A stretch of 64,000 nucleotides of DNA, taken from contig JPHH03000032.1 of NCBI GenBank assembly GCA_000750105.3, positions 301,729-365,728 on the forward strand. The letters run 5' to 3'. The position numbers were made by a program, and so were the translations under genes. Shown here piece after piece: positions 1 to 12,080 of this stretch (the first letter of the stretch is position 1; each line of letters begins with the position of its first letter). Below the pieces are notes generated by a model. It had not been told where the DNA came from, searched no databases, and saw only the letters and a program-made list of their open reading frames with translations. Source of the stretch: Tolypocladium sp. Sup5 PDA-1. Taxonomy: Eukaryota; Ascomycota; Sordariomycetes; Hypocreales; Ophiocordycipitaceae.

Positions 1-382
1 ATACGGACTACGGACTACCGATACTCGCCTCGCCAAGCACGGGCGCAAACTCAAAGGCAAGTCCATTTATACTTCAATGCTTTTCACAACCGGCCCTCTC
101 CGTCTGTCTGTCTGTCGTCTGTCACACGCCCCAATACCAAGCTTTATCTCCCCTCAGCCCCCCTGGCTGGGGATCTTCCCTCGCGCCATTGCCTAGAGCA
201 GCAGGAGGAATCGGCACCGAAACGGCCCAGAAGCCCAGGTGGAAGAGCAATCGAAGGACTGGCGGCCTGTCACTTTCGGTCGCGCTGCGGCGTAATAATA
301 CGGCATGCTGGCTAGTCGCATGGCAGGGCAGGGCGTGGCAGGCAAGGGTGGGATGAACCTGGACTCAAACTGAACTACGGAC

Positions 383-398
383 TACTCCGTACGGAGTA
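383..398. repeat. 16-bp perfect palindrome TACTCCGTACGGAGTA
   Basis: The sequence reads the same on both strands. Its 9-mer half (TACTCCGTA or its complement TACGGAGTA) recurs in other gene-free parts of the window, for example 1274, 8121, 23737, 25496, 48692, 48875 and 57132. A related form (TACTTCGTA/TACGAAGTA) occurs elsewhere. Function unknown. Confidence 0.75.
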
Positions 399-520
399 CG
401 GACTATCAAATAGACAGACAGGATGAGGCGAACATGAACGTGCTGAGTCCCCCCCCCCCCCGGACAACTGACACTGACGGAGCCGGCGGCAGCGCTTCCT
501 TTCTTGCATCGATATCCTTG

Positions 521-540
521 CATGGCATGGCATGGCATGG
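521..540 (+). repeat. CATGG pentanucleotide tandem repeat (4 copies)
   Basis: Four exact copies of CATGG in a row, in gene-free DNA. A simple microsatellite with no sign of function. Confidence 0.8.
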
Positions 541-2474
541 CACAACTACATGCCCGTACCGAGGCCGTGCACAAGAGGGTTTGTGCAACGGCGGGCTCGG
601 TTCGGCTTGCAACGTCCATTTACAACTCTGCGACTTTTGCCCCTTACCATCCATTCGCCCGCTGCAACACCAACCCGCCAACGCGAGCAAAGGGAAACTC
701 AATGGCTGTTGCCATTGTGTCATGGCCACCTCGGCTTCCAAGGGACACCCGCAGTGGGAATGGCGGGTAACCTGGAACTCTGTTGGCCCTAACGTCCTCC
801 AGCAAGCGCTCAAGCGCCCTGGACCCAAACACCGCTCCCAGCCCGCTGGAAAGTCCGTGGCACCCCCAGTTTGGTTTGGGCTGGCGGCTTGAGCGGCAAT
901 TGGTCAAGGGCCCGGGCCAGCCTCCAGGGCAGTGGCTTGGCTGCTGGATATGGCTGGCCGATATTATCAATCGGCTGGCCGACGTCGACGTCGACGTTCC
1001 CGGCTGGCAAGTAATAACTATGTACATACCTAAAACAGGCTATCACTGCGATATGCCCTGTCTTCAGGATTTATGAAAGTGCTACGGATATGCTCCGCAG
1101 CTTAAGAGATTGTTCAACTCCCTCACTTACAAAGTTACGGTACTTCGTAGAGCACCACAACTAACAAATCCCCCCCTCAGCTGTCACCCTTCAACCTGCA
1201 TAACCTCGGCGGCCCATCAACGCGACCCAATGCGGTCTGCTGATCACGCATCTCATGAACATTCACCTCGGCGTACTCCGTACATACATGACGCCCCCAG
1301 ATCAACCGTCCATTTTCATCCCCCCTTCTCTCCCACACATGCGTGGCATCAAATCGCGACGCTGCCCACGCCTGCACAACCCCCGCCATCTCCATGCAAC
1401 CCTCGCTCGCTGCCACGCTGTCACCGCTCTCCCCCCGCCCGGATCGTGTTTCCTTTTATTCGCACATGCATACTATTCGAGCAAGCGTTATGAGCAAGGA
1501 GTTCGCCAAGGGTTCTCCGTAGTTGGTGCTGCTCCTCTTCGCTTTGACCCGCTACCGCCGCAACACCACACTACTCTCTATGCATACTCTGCGAAGTACG
1601 AAGTACGTACACCCGTAGGCCGGCGGCCCGGAGGATTGGCATCCCACGGCATGGAAATCATCCGATCGATCGGCATCAAGCAGCAAGCAGCAAGTGGAGA
1701 GGAGGGGTCCGCTCGTGGCGAAACCCCCTTCTGCACCTATGTCCTGCTTCGAAATTAGACACAGACAAGCAGCAAAACACCACCAACGATGGAACGAAAC
1801 CCCCAAAAGACCCTCCGATGCCCTTACCCCACACCGGACTCCCGGAGCGTCCCAATATCCCGGCCGAATTTGTCTCGTCCCCCCGGACTTTTTATTCCCA
1901 GCATAATGTCCGTCCGTGGTCCCTGTTCATTAGGCACCATTCCCAGTTGCCGGTGCCACTGATGGTTTCTGCTTCTCTTCATCCGCCCGTCATATGCATA
2001 GCTGTGGTTGCTTGGTGCTCTGATGCAAGGCCATCTAGGTCTGCTACACGGATGGGACACCACTGCTCGACTGGACATGACAAATCGGCCATCGGCCTAC
2101 TACCCGCCCCAACACCCTCGGTCGACTCCCGATATCGCATGTTGCTGGCTCGGCACATTGATACACTCGTTTCCAGTCCCAATGGGCTGGATACCAGAGT
2201 TACCTGGGAAAATGCCGTTGCAAGATGCCGCAACACTTCCACACATATTGACCTGGGCCAACATCAAGACCAAACCCTGGGCGACATGTTCTCGCATGAC
2301 GCTCTCTCGGTGTACGGATACATGTCTCTGCGGCCAATTACCCTCCATCTCGCAAGCAAGTAAACCATATGGTTGCACAAACATTCTGAGACCAGGCCCA
2401 AATCTCTCAAAAACGACAAGGTGCAACCCATCCATCCCGTCCCAGTCGCCTTCCGTTCTGATCACACTCTCTCA

Positions 2475-4554
2475 TCACACCCACTGCTCGAGCCTCGTCA
2501 CCGCTGGTCCCCACTCGGGCAACTCCACATCCCTTTCGGGCACCCTGACGTCTGAGCTGCTGATACCGACATACAAGCCTTCGACCAACCGAGGGTCGAC
2601 CTCTTTATCGTCGCTGCCAAGCACACGGAACTGCAAGGCTGCCTCGAGGAAGGGTGTCGCCGCAGCGGGAGACAGGTCTTGAACCGCTCCAGCCGCCACC
2701 ATCTTCATCAGAGCCGACGTCAAAGGCACTGCGCCAGAAATCTTGGACTGGGATCCGGTCAGACGGTTCATGGCAAATATGCCCACTGACCCTGCCTGGT
2801 TTGGAGCCAGCTCCCACTCGGCCTCATCAGCTGGCGGCTCGCCGAAGAAGAAGTAGATTCCAAAAGAACCATCCAGGGCTTCCACATTGACACGCACGTT
2901 GGCAATCCACTCCGTGTAGTACCCGTCTTGGATAATTTGCGACGGAGGTGGGTCCGCTGCGGTCAACTTGACATTTGGCATGAACTTGTTTTCTTGTAGT
3001 TGACGCTTCCATGCATCCCCGTACGGGCGAGCATGTACTCCAGCGCGCTGCGCCTTGGCCATCAGGCCAATAGGGCTGGACGCTCCATACCAGTCATTTA
3101 TCTTCTGAATGAGTGACTGGCGGACGTCGTCGTCGGAGCCAAGCGAAGGATCCGTGTCGGCATATGTATACCCAAATACTTCCGTGGCCCTTGACGTGTC
3201 CGAATCCCAGAACGTGCCGTCCGGGGAGGAGTGAAATGGCGTTAGTGGGGTGTCCGAGGACTGCATGGAGCCCTTGATGGCGGTAAAAGTCGTCTCGCCT
3301 GCAGGCATGGGGGTGATCCAGGCCGAGGGGTTGAGAATCTGCCAAATGGCAACAAGACGATCCGTCATGAGGTGGTGCAGGAAGAAGAGAGGGTCAAAAG
3401 ATGAGAGCGGAACGTAGGTCATGTGCCCCTTGGAGCCGCCGTAAATGTGGATGATGTCGTGAATAGACTCGATAGAGTCCAATGTGGTGGACAAGCCTTG
3501 CGATACCGCCCAAGCCTTGTTGCTAAACGAGTTGAAGTCATGATAATTTGAGAAGAGAATGTAAAGTCGCTGCTGGATTTCCGGAAGCTTCGAGAGCAAC
3601 GCAGCATTGACCCTTTCATTATTCGACGGGGGTGCCGTGAGACTGACATTGAGTTCTGGCCCTCTCTTCGTCTCGTTCCACTGCTTCAGCTAGTCGATGT
3701 TAGCTCACGCAACCGGAGACGGTGCATGGCGGCGCTTACGGGGTTCCATATGAGAGCGTCCATATCAAGGGGATGAAATTGATATGAATACAACGGGTTT
3801 CTGATATTCTGGACACCATTTGGACCGTTCTGGACAATGATGGGGCTCCAAAACACGTCTGGAAAATGAGTCTGGCCTACAGGAGCGCTTCTGGACCAGT
3901 CCCAGTAAGGCACTCTGAAATCTGACGCTGCCTGCTGATACACTTGCCTCTGGGTTGCGTTGGGAAACATGCCGGCGATGGCGTTGGCCATTTTGTACAT
4001 TTGTTGCTTCATAGCAGATCAGCCACCAGCGTTCCTCAGATACGTGACCAGCGCACAACACTCACCTCAAACAGAGCCAAATACGGCCTGTGCCACATGG
4101 GGAACAGAACAGAACTGTGTGTACAGTAGCCCGACATGCTCGCCCCTGGCGATGGCGCAACATTGTTCCAGGGTACGAAGGGCACGCCGTGTATTCCTGG
4201 GCAGAGGTTGTCAGTACCAAGAACGTCATTTCATGGCACCAAGTCTCGCTCACCGGCAATCTGGTACCATGACAGAGGATCGTCTTGGTCGGCGGACTGA
4301 AACATGCTCAGAGCCAGGATGAAGAGATCCCACTTGTGCGGATACGTCTTCATCTGTCGAACCTCGAGCCTCGGGGGGACGCTACCGTTGGCAGCAAGTG
4401 GCAGCTTGCCGACGATGATTAGGGCGGCGGCATCTTGTCGGCGAGTGAGCCGAGAGACGTCGACGCCAAAGTCGTATGCCTGGGCGCAAGAAAGCCCGAA
4501 CAAAGTGCTGAGCGTACTGCCGAGAAGTACGAGATTCGCAACCGTCGGCAGCAT
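2475..4554 (-). CDS. Secreted tyrosinase (type 3 copper polyphenol oxidase)
   Basis: Oxidises phenols and o-diphenols to quinones in melanin formation or cuticle/phenolic chemistry. Four exons, 4554-4254, 4196-4066, 4006-3740 and 3689-2475, join in frame with GT-AG introns to 637 residues. An N-terminal hydrophobic signal peptide (about residues 1-25) suggests secretion, followed by an Arg-Arg site near 38-39 that could be a Kex2 cut. The CuA site shows His103, a Cys125-Thr-His127 thioether bridge and His136 in WHRPYLALFE. The CuB site shows His310, His314 and His338 in FFLHH. The part after about residue 430 matches the C-terminal beta-rich domain that shields the active site in fungal tyrosinases, so the product is probably a latent pro-enzyme. 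The family assignment is firm; substrate and pigment role are inferred. Confidence 0.95.
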
Positions 4555-5634
4555 GGTGTCGTGTTAATGGCGAAGATAGGCGACACGCAATCCGGCGACT
4601 CGAGGCAGACCAGCCGCTCTCGCGAAACGAAGGAAGGTGGAACAAGGCGGCTCTGTTGGAATCGGGAGACGCGTGCCGGGCAAGGTTTTCAACGAGGCGA
4701 CAATGAGGCGTGCTTGATCCAGGACTCCAACGAATGATCTTGTCCAAAAGTATCGACGGTACGGCTCGGGGCAGCGGTGCGATCGGACAACGGGGGTATG
4801 CGCTTTGGGCGCGGGACTGGAGGTTGATGCAAGGTAATAAAAGAGAGAGCCGATGTTTTGGACCACGCAGAGCAAAGTACCTTAAGAAACGTGGCGAGGA
4901 AGCAAGGCAGGCTGGGAAGGAGTGGTGGCGATGCTGTTCGAGGGACGAGGCAGGAACGGACGGATCTTGTTTGCATCGTGCGACTCGGCGTCGTACTTGC
5001 CTCATGGCTCGCCGTACCTGCCCAGTTTCGGCGAGCCTCACTGGGAACTCACTGCACCATGGGGTACCTGTACTCAAACCTGAGCAGCTTGCCTCCTCTT
5101 TTCGATATGTCATCAATAAGGTGGTCGGCTAATATATCTTAGCTGAGCCTTTCCTCGGATCTCATATCGTGTGGAGAACTCAACTGACGACTCGCCTGAT
5201 GGCTTCACGAACGACGCACCGCATCGACCCCTTGTCTTGAATCCGTCAGCCCACGACGCATGAGCCAAGGTCAGAGTCAGGCAGCAACATCAGGAACAGC
5301 GGACAGCAACGGGGCGTGAGGCAACAGTCAGGGGCTTGAGGCGACAGCAAGATTCCAACAAGGGCTGTAACACCAAGGGCCTTGGTCAAGGGACTTGACA
5401 GATTCAGCTTGCTACGGCCCTTGCACGGGGACACCAAGGCGCCCGTCCTCGACGTCCAGCATCGCATGCAGACCTGGCGTCACACAGGTGCCGCTCTCGA
5501 CGGGTAGCGGCAACGTTCCTTAAGCCCTCCCTTTATCCTTAATGTGCCTTCAGCCGTACTTCTCGGCGGCATGCACAACACGAGCGGGGCAAGGCGACTG
5601 CAGCGTTCAAGTCATGCCAGGTTAGGTATTGTAC
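4555..5634. other. Intergenic between tyrosinase and threonine aldolase
   Basis: This stretch holds the upstream region of the tyrosinase gene and the 3' flank of threonine aldolase. Open frames here are short and without family resemblance. I see no repeat or RNA gene. Confidence 0.6.
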
Positions 5635-7044
5635 TCAGGATCGGTACATGCTCTTCACCCCAACAGTATCCTTTATCTCTTCCGGCTCCGCAAACGCCTT
5701 CTTGAAGACCTGCTCAAGCCGCCGCAGCACCTCTTCGCCGTTCTGCGCAACCTGGTAATGCGTGACCAGACGCGGGCCCATGACCTTCAACCCCGCGTCA
5801 GCGTTGAGCTGGATGAAGCGCTCCTCGCTGCAGCGCGCAGAGTCGAGGTCCAACCAGCACATGTTTGTGTGAGCAGGGTGGACGAGCGTGCCGCCCATGC
5901 CGGCCCAGAGAGCCTCGACCTTCTTGGCCATCTCGTGCGAGCCCTTTAACAGCCCGTCGCTGCCGTCGGTTGTTTTGCCAAACGTCTCGTCGACGGCGAC
6001 CCTCGCGGCGGCTGTGATGAACCCGGGCTGGCGCATGCCGCCGCCGATGGACTTGCGCACCCATCGAGAATGCCTCAGCGTCTCCTGGGGCCCAACGATT
6101 ACGCTGCCGACAGGCGCACCGAGGCCCTTGGAGAAGCACAGGCTGACGGTGTCAAAGTACGAGCAAAACTCGGGCAGGCTTCCGGCGCCCGCAACGACGG
6201 CCTCCCACAGGCGCGCCCCGTCGCAGTGCATCTTTATGCCGTGCTGCCTCGCGAACTCGGAGATGCGCTTGACCTCGCTCAGCGGCATGACCATGCCATT
6301 GAGAGTGTTTTCCAAGCTAATCACGCGTGTAGGGCATGAGTGGATGTCTTCGCTGAGAACAACGCTCGCGGTCACGTCCTCGAGCGTCAAGTGGATGCCG
6401 TTCTTGGGAACAACGGGCTTGACGGTGGCACCCGTCAGGGCCGAGACACTGCGGTTCTGTGTAAGCCATCATGGCAGCGAGACGGGCGGAAGATGAGGTC
6501 ACGAACCCGCCGGCTTCATAGATGAGGATGTGCGAGCGGTGGTCGCACAGAACCGCATGAGGAGGTTGGACCAGGAGACTCCTCAGCGCCAGCTGGTTCC
6601 CCATGGTCCCTGACGTGACAAACAAGCCGGCCTCCTTGCCGGACAAGGCGGCAACGTGCGACTCGAGGTCTGCCGTCGTGCGGTCTTCCTGAACGACATC
6701 ATCCAGCAGGGTACAGGACTGGATGGCAGCCAGCATGGACGGCGTTGGGGTTGTCATGACATCGCCTAGCCGGGGGTGTCAGCTTCATCGACCGGCCATT
6801 CACGTGGCAGCTGGATCAGACGGGGTGTCACACTTCTCAAGTCCAACGAGCCTGGGCCCTTGGCTCCAATCCAGGCATTGTGCGTCCCTCCTTGTTGGGC
6901 GGCGGCCATGGGTGCTGTACTGGACCAGGATCGAGAGTACGGGGTCAGAGGGATATGGCCGGGCCGTTGCAGCAAGCGTCTCTGCAGTGTCGTGCGTTGG
7001 GCGAGACGTTGACAACGTGACAAGAGGATGGATCTGCCGGCCAT
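5635..7044 (-). CDS. GLY1: L-threonine/L-allo-threonine aldolase
   Basis: PLP enzyme that cleaves threonine to glycine and acetaldehyde. Three exons (7044-6834, 6765-6507, 6448-5635) join to 427 residues. The splice sites were chosen to keep the conserved N-terminal DLRSD-V-TTPT and EAGG-VSALTGA blocks contiguous. The aspartate that pairs with the PLP ring nitrogen is visible as Asp233 in DGARLWEA, and the Schiff-base lysine as Lys264 in LCFSKGLGAP. The first about 45 residues are rich in Arg and Leu with no acidic residue, like a mitochondrial presequence. A second ATG, at residue 46 after the serine-rich stretch, would give a cytosolic form of normal family length. A further upstream ATG at 7191 is possible but lacks support. 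Family call firm, start uncertain. Confidence 0.93.
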
Positions 7045-8287
7045 GATGAGGGGTTCCGGGTTTCTTAATACGGACGTCAATTGGCTGTGGTCGCTGGCCG
7101 ACAACCGCCGCTTCAGTCTGGAATGGCGATGTCTGCTGGCGTCGGACCTGTGCCCTGCGCCCTTTGAGTGCGGAGCAGCCTCCGGGTCCACAGCGTGCCG
7201 CTACCTGCTTCCACAGGCGTTCCCGAAGTCGGGGTGGTTGCCGGCCAGGGATTCGACCCCGTTTGGTGGCTTTCCTTACGGGGAGCCGTGCCTTGCGCTA
7301 CTCGTCGGCGTCACGGCGTGCGTGAGTGACTGCCGGGCCAATACGCACGGGAGAAGAGGAGATGTGGACAGCTGGCAGGAACTGCACGATACCAAACCTT
7401 GGTATGGATACAGTTTGCACGTTGTCAGGGTCGCAGTGCGGAGGTGCCGTTGAGGAAGAGATGCGGGATCGGGTGATGGTTGTCCGTGTCGCAATGAATC
7501 TCGCCCATGCCCTGAAGCCGTCTACCAGCAGTGCGTCTATTATCCGTGGAATAATGTAATTTACCCTTCTTTACAGAAGAGATGAAGATTTACGGATAGA
7601 AAAGATGTCGCGAAAGGCATGTTGCGCGGCATCTCCAACGCGCCTGGAAGATTGCGATCTCCTGCACGGCTTGCCGAAAGCGACAAGCACCCGCCCCGAC
7701 GTCCGGTCTGGGTTGAGGAGGCTCCACACTGTCGCACAAGCATGGATGGGCTCGACCAAAACCAACACCGCTGTTGGCAGGTGCATTTATATATATTTTG
7801 TGCATCACCAGTTTCTTCATCTTCCCCCCTATCCGTACTACAGCATTGCCACGGACCCTCGCCAAGCGTGAGACATCATCAAATCAAGCCCGCGCTGAAG
7901 ACGTCTGGGACTGAAACAGGCAATGGCGCGTGCAATTGGTGGATTGATGTCCCGTATCCCCAAGCCACGGCCGCAGACGCAAGCGTCACTGGCCCTGGCG
8001 CCGTCACCGCGAAGCCCCGACTCACCTCAGCCTCTTCGGCTCCTGGACGCCAAGCAAAAGTAACATGATGTCCCTTTATTCATCATGGCGCGCGCTCCGC
8101 CAGGGCGAACTCTCATCTGCTACTCCGTATTCACCTACCCGCTCGTCGCATTTCGGCCAGGAGAGACGTCGGACTGCGGCAGCGCTGCGACATTTTCTCG
8201 GCATTCCATCGCTATGCGCTGCAACCGGACACGCCTTGAAATAAGGTAGCTGGGTCTTGTCTCACTTGGACCCTGGAGCGGGAGGCC
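7045..8287. other. Intergenic, divergent region
   Basis: Lies between the threonine aldolase start and the GT17 start and must hold both promoters. A 141-residue open frame at 7028-7453 (+) overlaps the aldolase start and resembles nothing I know; I regard it as chance. One TACTCCGTA motif sits at 8121-8129. Confidence 0.6.
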
Positions 8288-9427
8288 ATGGCCGCTTCTC
8301 GACCGCTTCTCAGCATCGCAGCCCTCGCTGGCATCGCCTGGCTCGCCCTCACCCACACCCCCTTTCGCAGCGCCGCCGCGACGCACCGCATCTCCGACAC
8401 GGACCTCAGCGTGCAGTTTCCAGCGCTCGACTTTCCATCCTCGGCGGCCTCTCCATCACGCTCGCACCATGAGTACTACGCCTCCGCCGCGGCCGCCGAC
8501 TTCTGCGCCGCGCACGGCTACCCCGTGTTCGCGCCGCGCGCCGCCTCGGGCGAGCGCAAGGTCTACGACCTCGTCATGGCCAACTCGGAGCTCGACTTCC
8601 TCGAGATCCGGCTGAGCACCATGTACGACTACGTCGACTACTTCGTCGTCGTCGAGTCGCCGCGCACCTTCCAGGGCACCGACAAGCCGCTCACCGTGCG
8701 CGACAACTGGGACCGTTTTGCCAAGTATCACGGCAAGATGGTCTACCACCTGCTCGAGTTCCCGCCGGGCTTCGCGCCGAAGTTGACGTGGGACTACGAG
8801 GACCTGCAGCGCGACGCCACCTTCGAGCAGGTCCTGCCGCGCCTCGAGGGCCGCGCCGCGCCCGTCCCCGGCGACGTGCTGCTCGTGGCCGACGTCGACG
8901 AGATCCTGCGCCCGGCGAGCCTGCTGCTGCTGCGCACGTGTGCCTTTCCGCGCCGCCTGACGCTCGCCTCGCGCTTCTACTACTACTCGTTCCAGTTCCT
9001 TCACGTCGGCGCCGAGTGGCCGCACCCGCAGGCGACCTTCTACGAGGGCGTCGATGACACCCTCCGCCCGAGCAAGCTGCGCGGCGCCGACGGCGGGAGC
9101 AGGTGGGAGCGCGCCCGCGAGGCCGGCACGCTGGGCAACGCGGGCTGGCACTGCAGCAGCTGCTTCGCCACCATGGCGCAGTTCCTCAACAAGATGGCCA
9201 GCTTCTCGCACATGTGGATGAACGAGGAGCAGTACCGCGACCGCGACCACATCGCCGCGGCCGTGCGCGCGGGCCGGGACGTCTGGGGCCGCAGCGAGGA
9301 CCTGTTCCGGCGCGTCGAGGGCAACGAGGACGTGCCGGCCGTCTTGCTCGAGGGGGACGGCAGGGAGCGGTTTGGGTACATGCTGAGCCGCGATGGGGAG
9401 AGCGCTGGATTTAGCGACTATCCGTGA
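8288..9427 (+). CDS. Glycosyltransferase family 17 protein (GnT-III-like), type II membrane
   Basis: Single-exon gene of 379 residues. A single hydrophobic segment at about residues 5-22 is a signal anchor, which fits a Golgi type II glycosyltransferase with a lumenal catalytic domain. The body matches the GT17 family (beta-1,4-mannosyl-glycoprotein N-acetylglucosaminyltransferase type): a block YDLVMANSELDFLEIRL, then YVDYFVVVESPRTFQG, then a DVDEI motif at residues 202-206 that would bind the metal-nucleotide sugar, and a C-terminal part with GWHCSSCF and FSHMWMNEEQY. Known animal members add the bisecting GlcNAc to N-glycans; fungal members are not characterised to my knowledge, so the acceptor is unknown. 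Coding DNA is very GC-rich at third positions, as in other highly expressed genes here. Confidence 0.88.
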   Translation: MAASRPLLSIAALAGIAWLALTHTPFRSAAATHRISDTDLSVQFPALDFPSSAASPSRSHHEYYASAAAADFCAAHGYPVFAPRAASGERKVYDLVMANSELDFLEIRLSTMYDYVDYFVVVESPRTFQGTDKPLTVRDNWDRFAKYHGKMVYHLLEFPPGFAPKLTWDYEDLQRDATFEQVLPRLEGRAAPVPGDVLLVADVDEILRPASLLLLRTCAFPRRLTLASRFYYYSFQFLHVGAEWPHPQATFYEGVDDTLRPSKLRGADGGSRWERAREAGTLGNAGWHCSSCFATMAQFLNKMASFSHMWMNEEQYRDRDHIAAAVRAGRDVWGRSEDLFRRVEGNEDVPAVLLEGDGRERFGYMLSRDGESAGFSDYP

Positions 9428-11231
9428 GGGTGTTTCTTGCCTTGTTTGCCTGGGATATATAGGTATGATGTAAAAGCATTGTGAACTAGATAGCACAGGA
9501 TAGACGGTGTAAGCGTGGTACATTGATTATGAACAATACCATCTCAGCTGCTGAGCAAGCCAAACATGGAAGTTTATAACTTATCTATCATGCTTTCATC
9601 GGTCTTGGACAGAGCCATCAGCGCCACAAAGCTTGTCCTGGCCCAATTCAGCAGGAAACACAAAAGGCAAACACGCCAACACGGGTCCCGCCGCGGAGAG
9701 ACAGGCTCAGTTCAGCTCGGCGCGGGTGAGGCCGCGCCGGCGGCAAGTGGCGGCAAGGAGCCGACATGGAGGCTGGCGGTGACCTGTGACGTCCGCGTTC
9801 GGATTCCATCTAAGAATACATCCTTGACATCTTTGACGACATCTCTGCCGCAAGGGCATATTCATTGTCTACAATAGTCCGTATACGACGTCAGTATTGC
9901 AAAGCGTCACCCCCCAACTCAGCCATCCGCTCCACAGCACGACATGGTCCCCAAACAGCCCACAGAACGCCCGCCAACTCATCAACCCCATGCCATCCAT
10001 GCCATGCATCCCCCGTTCCCCCATTCCATTCCAGCGTCAGCGTCACGGGGCACCGGCCGACCGCCGCCCTCCCTGATGCGTTGGCAGTACATACATACAT
10101 AGCTACATGCCTCCCTACATAAGGTACGCAAACCCAGGGCTGGGGGGACCAGGGCCCTGTCCGTTTGCAGTAAAAATGAACCTGAACCGGTGAGCAGCGT
10201 GGCAAAAACCCGACCAGGGCAACAGGGCTCCAGCAGCGCGAGGAGGCGGCGCTTGTCGACGTCCTGCAATGCTGCGTTGGCCAACGCATCAAAGTGGTCC
10301 GTGTGCAGTAGCCAGCCCAGCCCAGCCTTGTCATGCCAGCACAGTCAATCGATATTATACCAGTCCCTCCCTCCCCAGCGCCAGCCGTCTCCGACACGTT
10401 TCCTTTTCTTCTCATTGAGTCCTCGTTGCTCAGTTGCATGTTTCCCCCGTTTCAAGATCCGTCTCTGACAGCCTGCTATGGACTGGCCGTCGACGTGGGA
10501 CATCACCATCTGCCACCCTCCACCTCGGTGTGTGGTGGTGCAAACATGATACACGGTCACCAAACCTTCACCCATTACTTCCACAACAATACCTGTCCAT
10601 GGCTGTCAAGAGACTACCTATCGCTCATCATTCTTCATCCCATGCCGTTGCAAGACAACATCGTCAGTCATTTCACTTTCCACTCTCCCCGTCGCTTGCT
10701 ACAAACAGCTCTTGGAACGATACAACCCCCATGTCCACGCAACACTCGATCCAAAAAGGAAACAAAACCAAGCCAACAAGGCACCAGGAAAGAGAGGACA
10801 TGGCAAACATGGGCGAGTGTCTTGCATGCCGCCTGGCCCCGGCCCCGGCCCCAGCTCCCCTTCTACTCCTGCTTCAAAACCTCGCTGTGCTTCAACCCAG
10901 CGGATAACCAAAAAGGACCAAAATAGCCATCCCCGGCAGCTGGCCTTGCGCCCATGGCCCCGCCGCGTTGCGCGCTTTCGTGAGTTCGTGAGAGAGGAAA
11001 TTTATATCTGCCGTCGTCAAAGCCTCCAGGCCAGTGCCGCAACTGTCGCGCTGCGTCGCCGACACTGCCGTGTCTAGTCGCCACGGCAGCTTGCAATTAT
11101 AATCCTCCGTGGGGGGAGGGCCATGCCCTGCGGCCGAATCTTTCGTCGTCGTCAATATCGTTCGTCATCATCATCAGAGGGAAAAGGACGCCGAGCCCTG
11201 CCGTCTGAACAAGAGGTACAGTATGCCCCTC
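9428..11231. other. Intergenic between two converging genes
   Basis: About 1.8 kb of 3'-flanking DNA between GT17 and ARL8. Open frames are short, proline/serine/cysteine-rich and without conserved blocks on either strand. No repeat stands out. A gene whose exons are all short could be missed. Confidence 0.5.
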
Positions 11232-12080
11232 TCAACGGCCGGCCCACTTCACCAGAAACTGCACCACGGCGTCGAGATTCGTCTCCTCCTTGGCGCTGAT
11301 GCCATAGCAGCACACCTCGCGGCCCTGGATCACCTTCAAGTCCAGCTCGTCAATCAGCTCGTCTACCGACAGCTTCTGGGGCAGATCAGACTTGTTGCCC
11401 AGCACGAGCAGCGGGATCCCGCCCAGTGACGGATGGCCCATGAGCGCGTGGAGTTCATCTTTGGCTTGCGGGATCAGCGCTACGTCGGCAATGTCTACGA
11501 TGAAGACAATGGCGTTGACGCCCCGACAGTACCTCTCCCACATCGACCGAAACCGCGGCTGACCACCTATGTCCCAGCACTTGAGCGTAACATGGCCCCG
11601 TTGCACACGCTTCATGTTGAACCCGACTGTGGGGATCGAGCTTCACAGAATCCTCGAGTCAGCGGATGCAATCACATCGAATATAGGAGGCCGCAGAGCA
11701 GAGGCTCAGTGTGAGACCACACGTGCCATCGTACGGCAGAGGATATGCTTACTCGAGGGTGAACTCTCCGCCCTACAAGCAAAGCCTGATGTTAGCCACG
11801 GTTGCGCGAACGGCTGGAGGGGACACGGGCTTACCGCCAGCACCCGCAACAACGATGTCTTGCCGGCATTCTGCAGACCAACCAAGGTCACCTCCATCTC
11901 CATCGCCCTGGTTGTCGCAGGGTCAGCACATGGGTCAAAAGGCAGACCGACGGCCGGGGGGAGGACTCGGACGAGGCCGGCTTGGGGAAACCGCCGGCTC
12001 AGAGCTCTGTAGCTGCGCGTGCCCACTCACCAAAATGTCCGCAGAAGCCAATCGTACACCTTCCGGAACAGCCCTGCCAT
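11232..12080 (-). CDS. ARL8: ARL8-type Arf-like small GTPase
   Basis: Small GTPase of 183 residues from four exons: 12080-12031, 11907-11835, 11772-11753 (only 20 nt) and 11640-11232; all junctions keep frame. The G1 loop is GLQNAGKT (residues 27-34), switch I is the IPTVGFNM block, switch II is [19 protein letters not shown] and the base-binding G4 is NKSD. The switch II and [11 protein letters not shown] run, and the [14 protein letters not shown] segment, are diagnostic of ARL8 rather than ARF1 or ARL1/2/3. There is no glycine at position 2; ARL8 proteins use an N-terminal amphipathic helix ([13 protein letters not shown] here) instead of a myristate. In animals ARL8 couples lysosomes to kinesin; in fungi a role in vacuole or endosome movement is inference. 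Confidence 0.95.

Larger units (their letters stand above)
1..2474. other. Intergenic, no recognisable gene
   Basis: No reading frame here looks like a real protein: they are short, low in complexity and overlap on all frames. The stretch holds simple repeats (TCTG units near 102-121, a CATGG x4 tract at 521-540, a run of 13 C near 449-461) and a perfect 16-bp palindrome at 383-398. The part next to 2474 would be the 3' flank of the tyrosinase gene. Confidence 0.6.

Noticed and set aside
7028..7453. A 141-residue plus-strand frame
   Set aside because: It overlaps the threonine aldolase start on the other strand; the sequence resembles nothing known.
8456..9523. A 355-residue minus-strand frame
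   Set aside because: Antisense to the GT17 gene; the GT17 frame has family motifs and this one has none.
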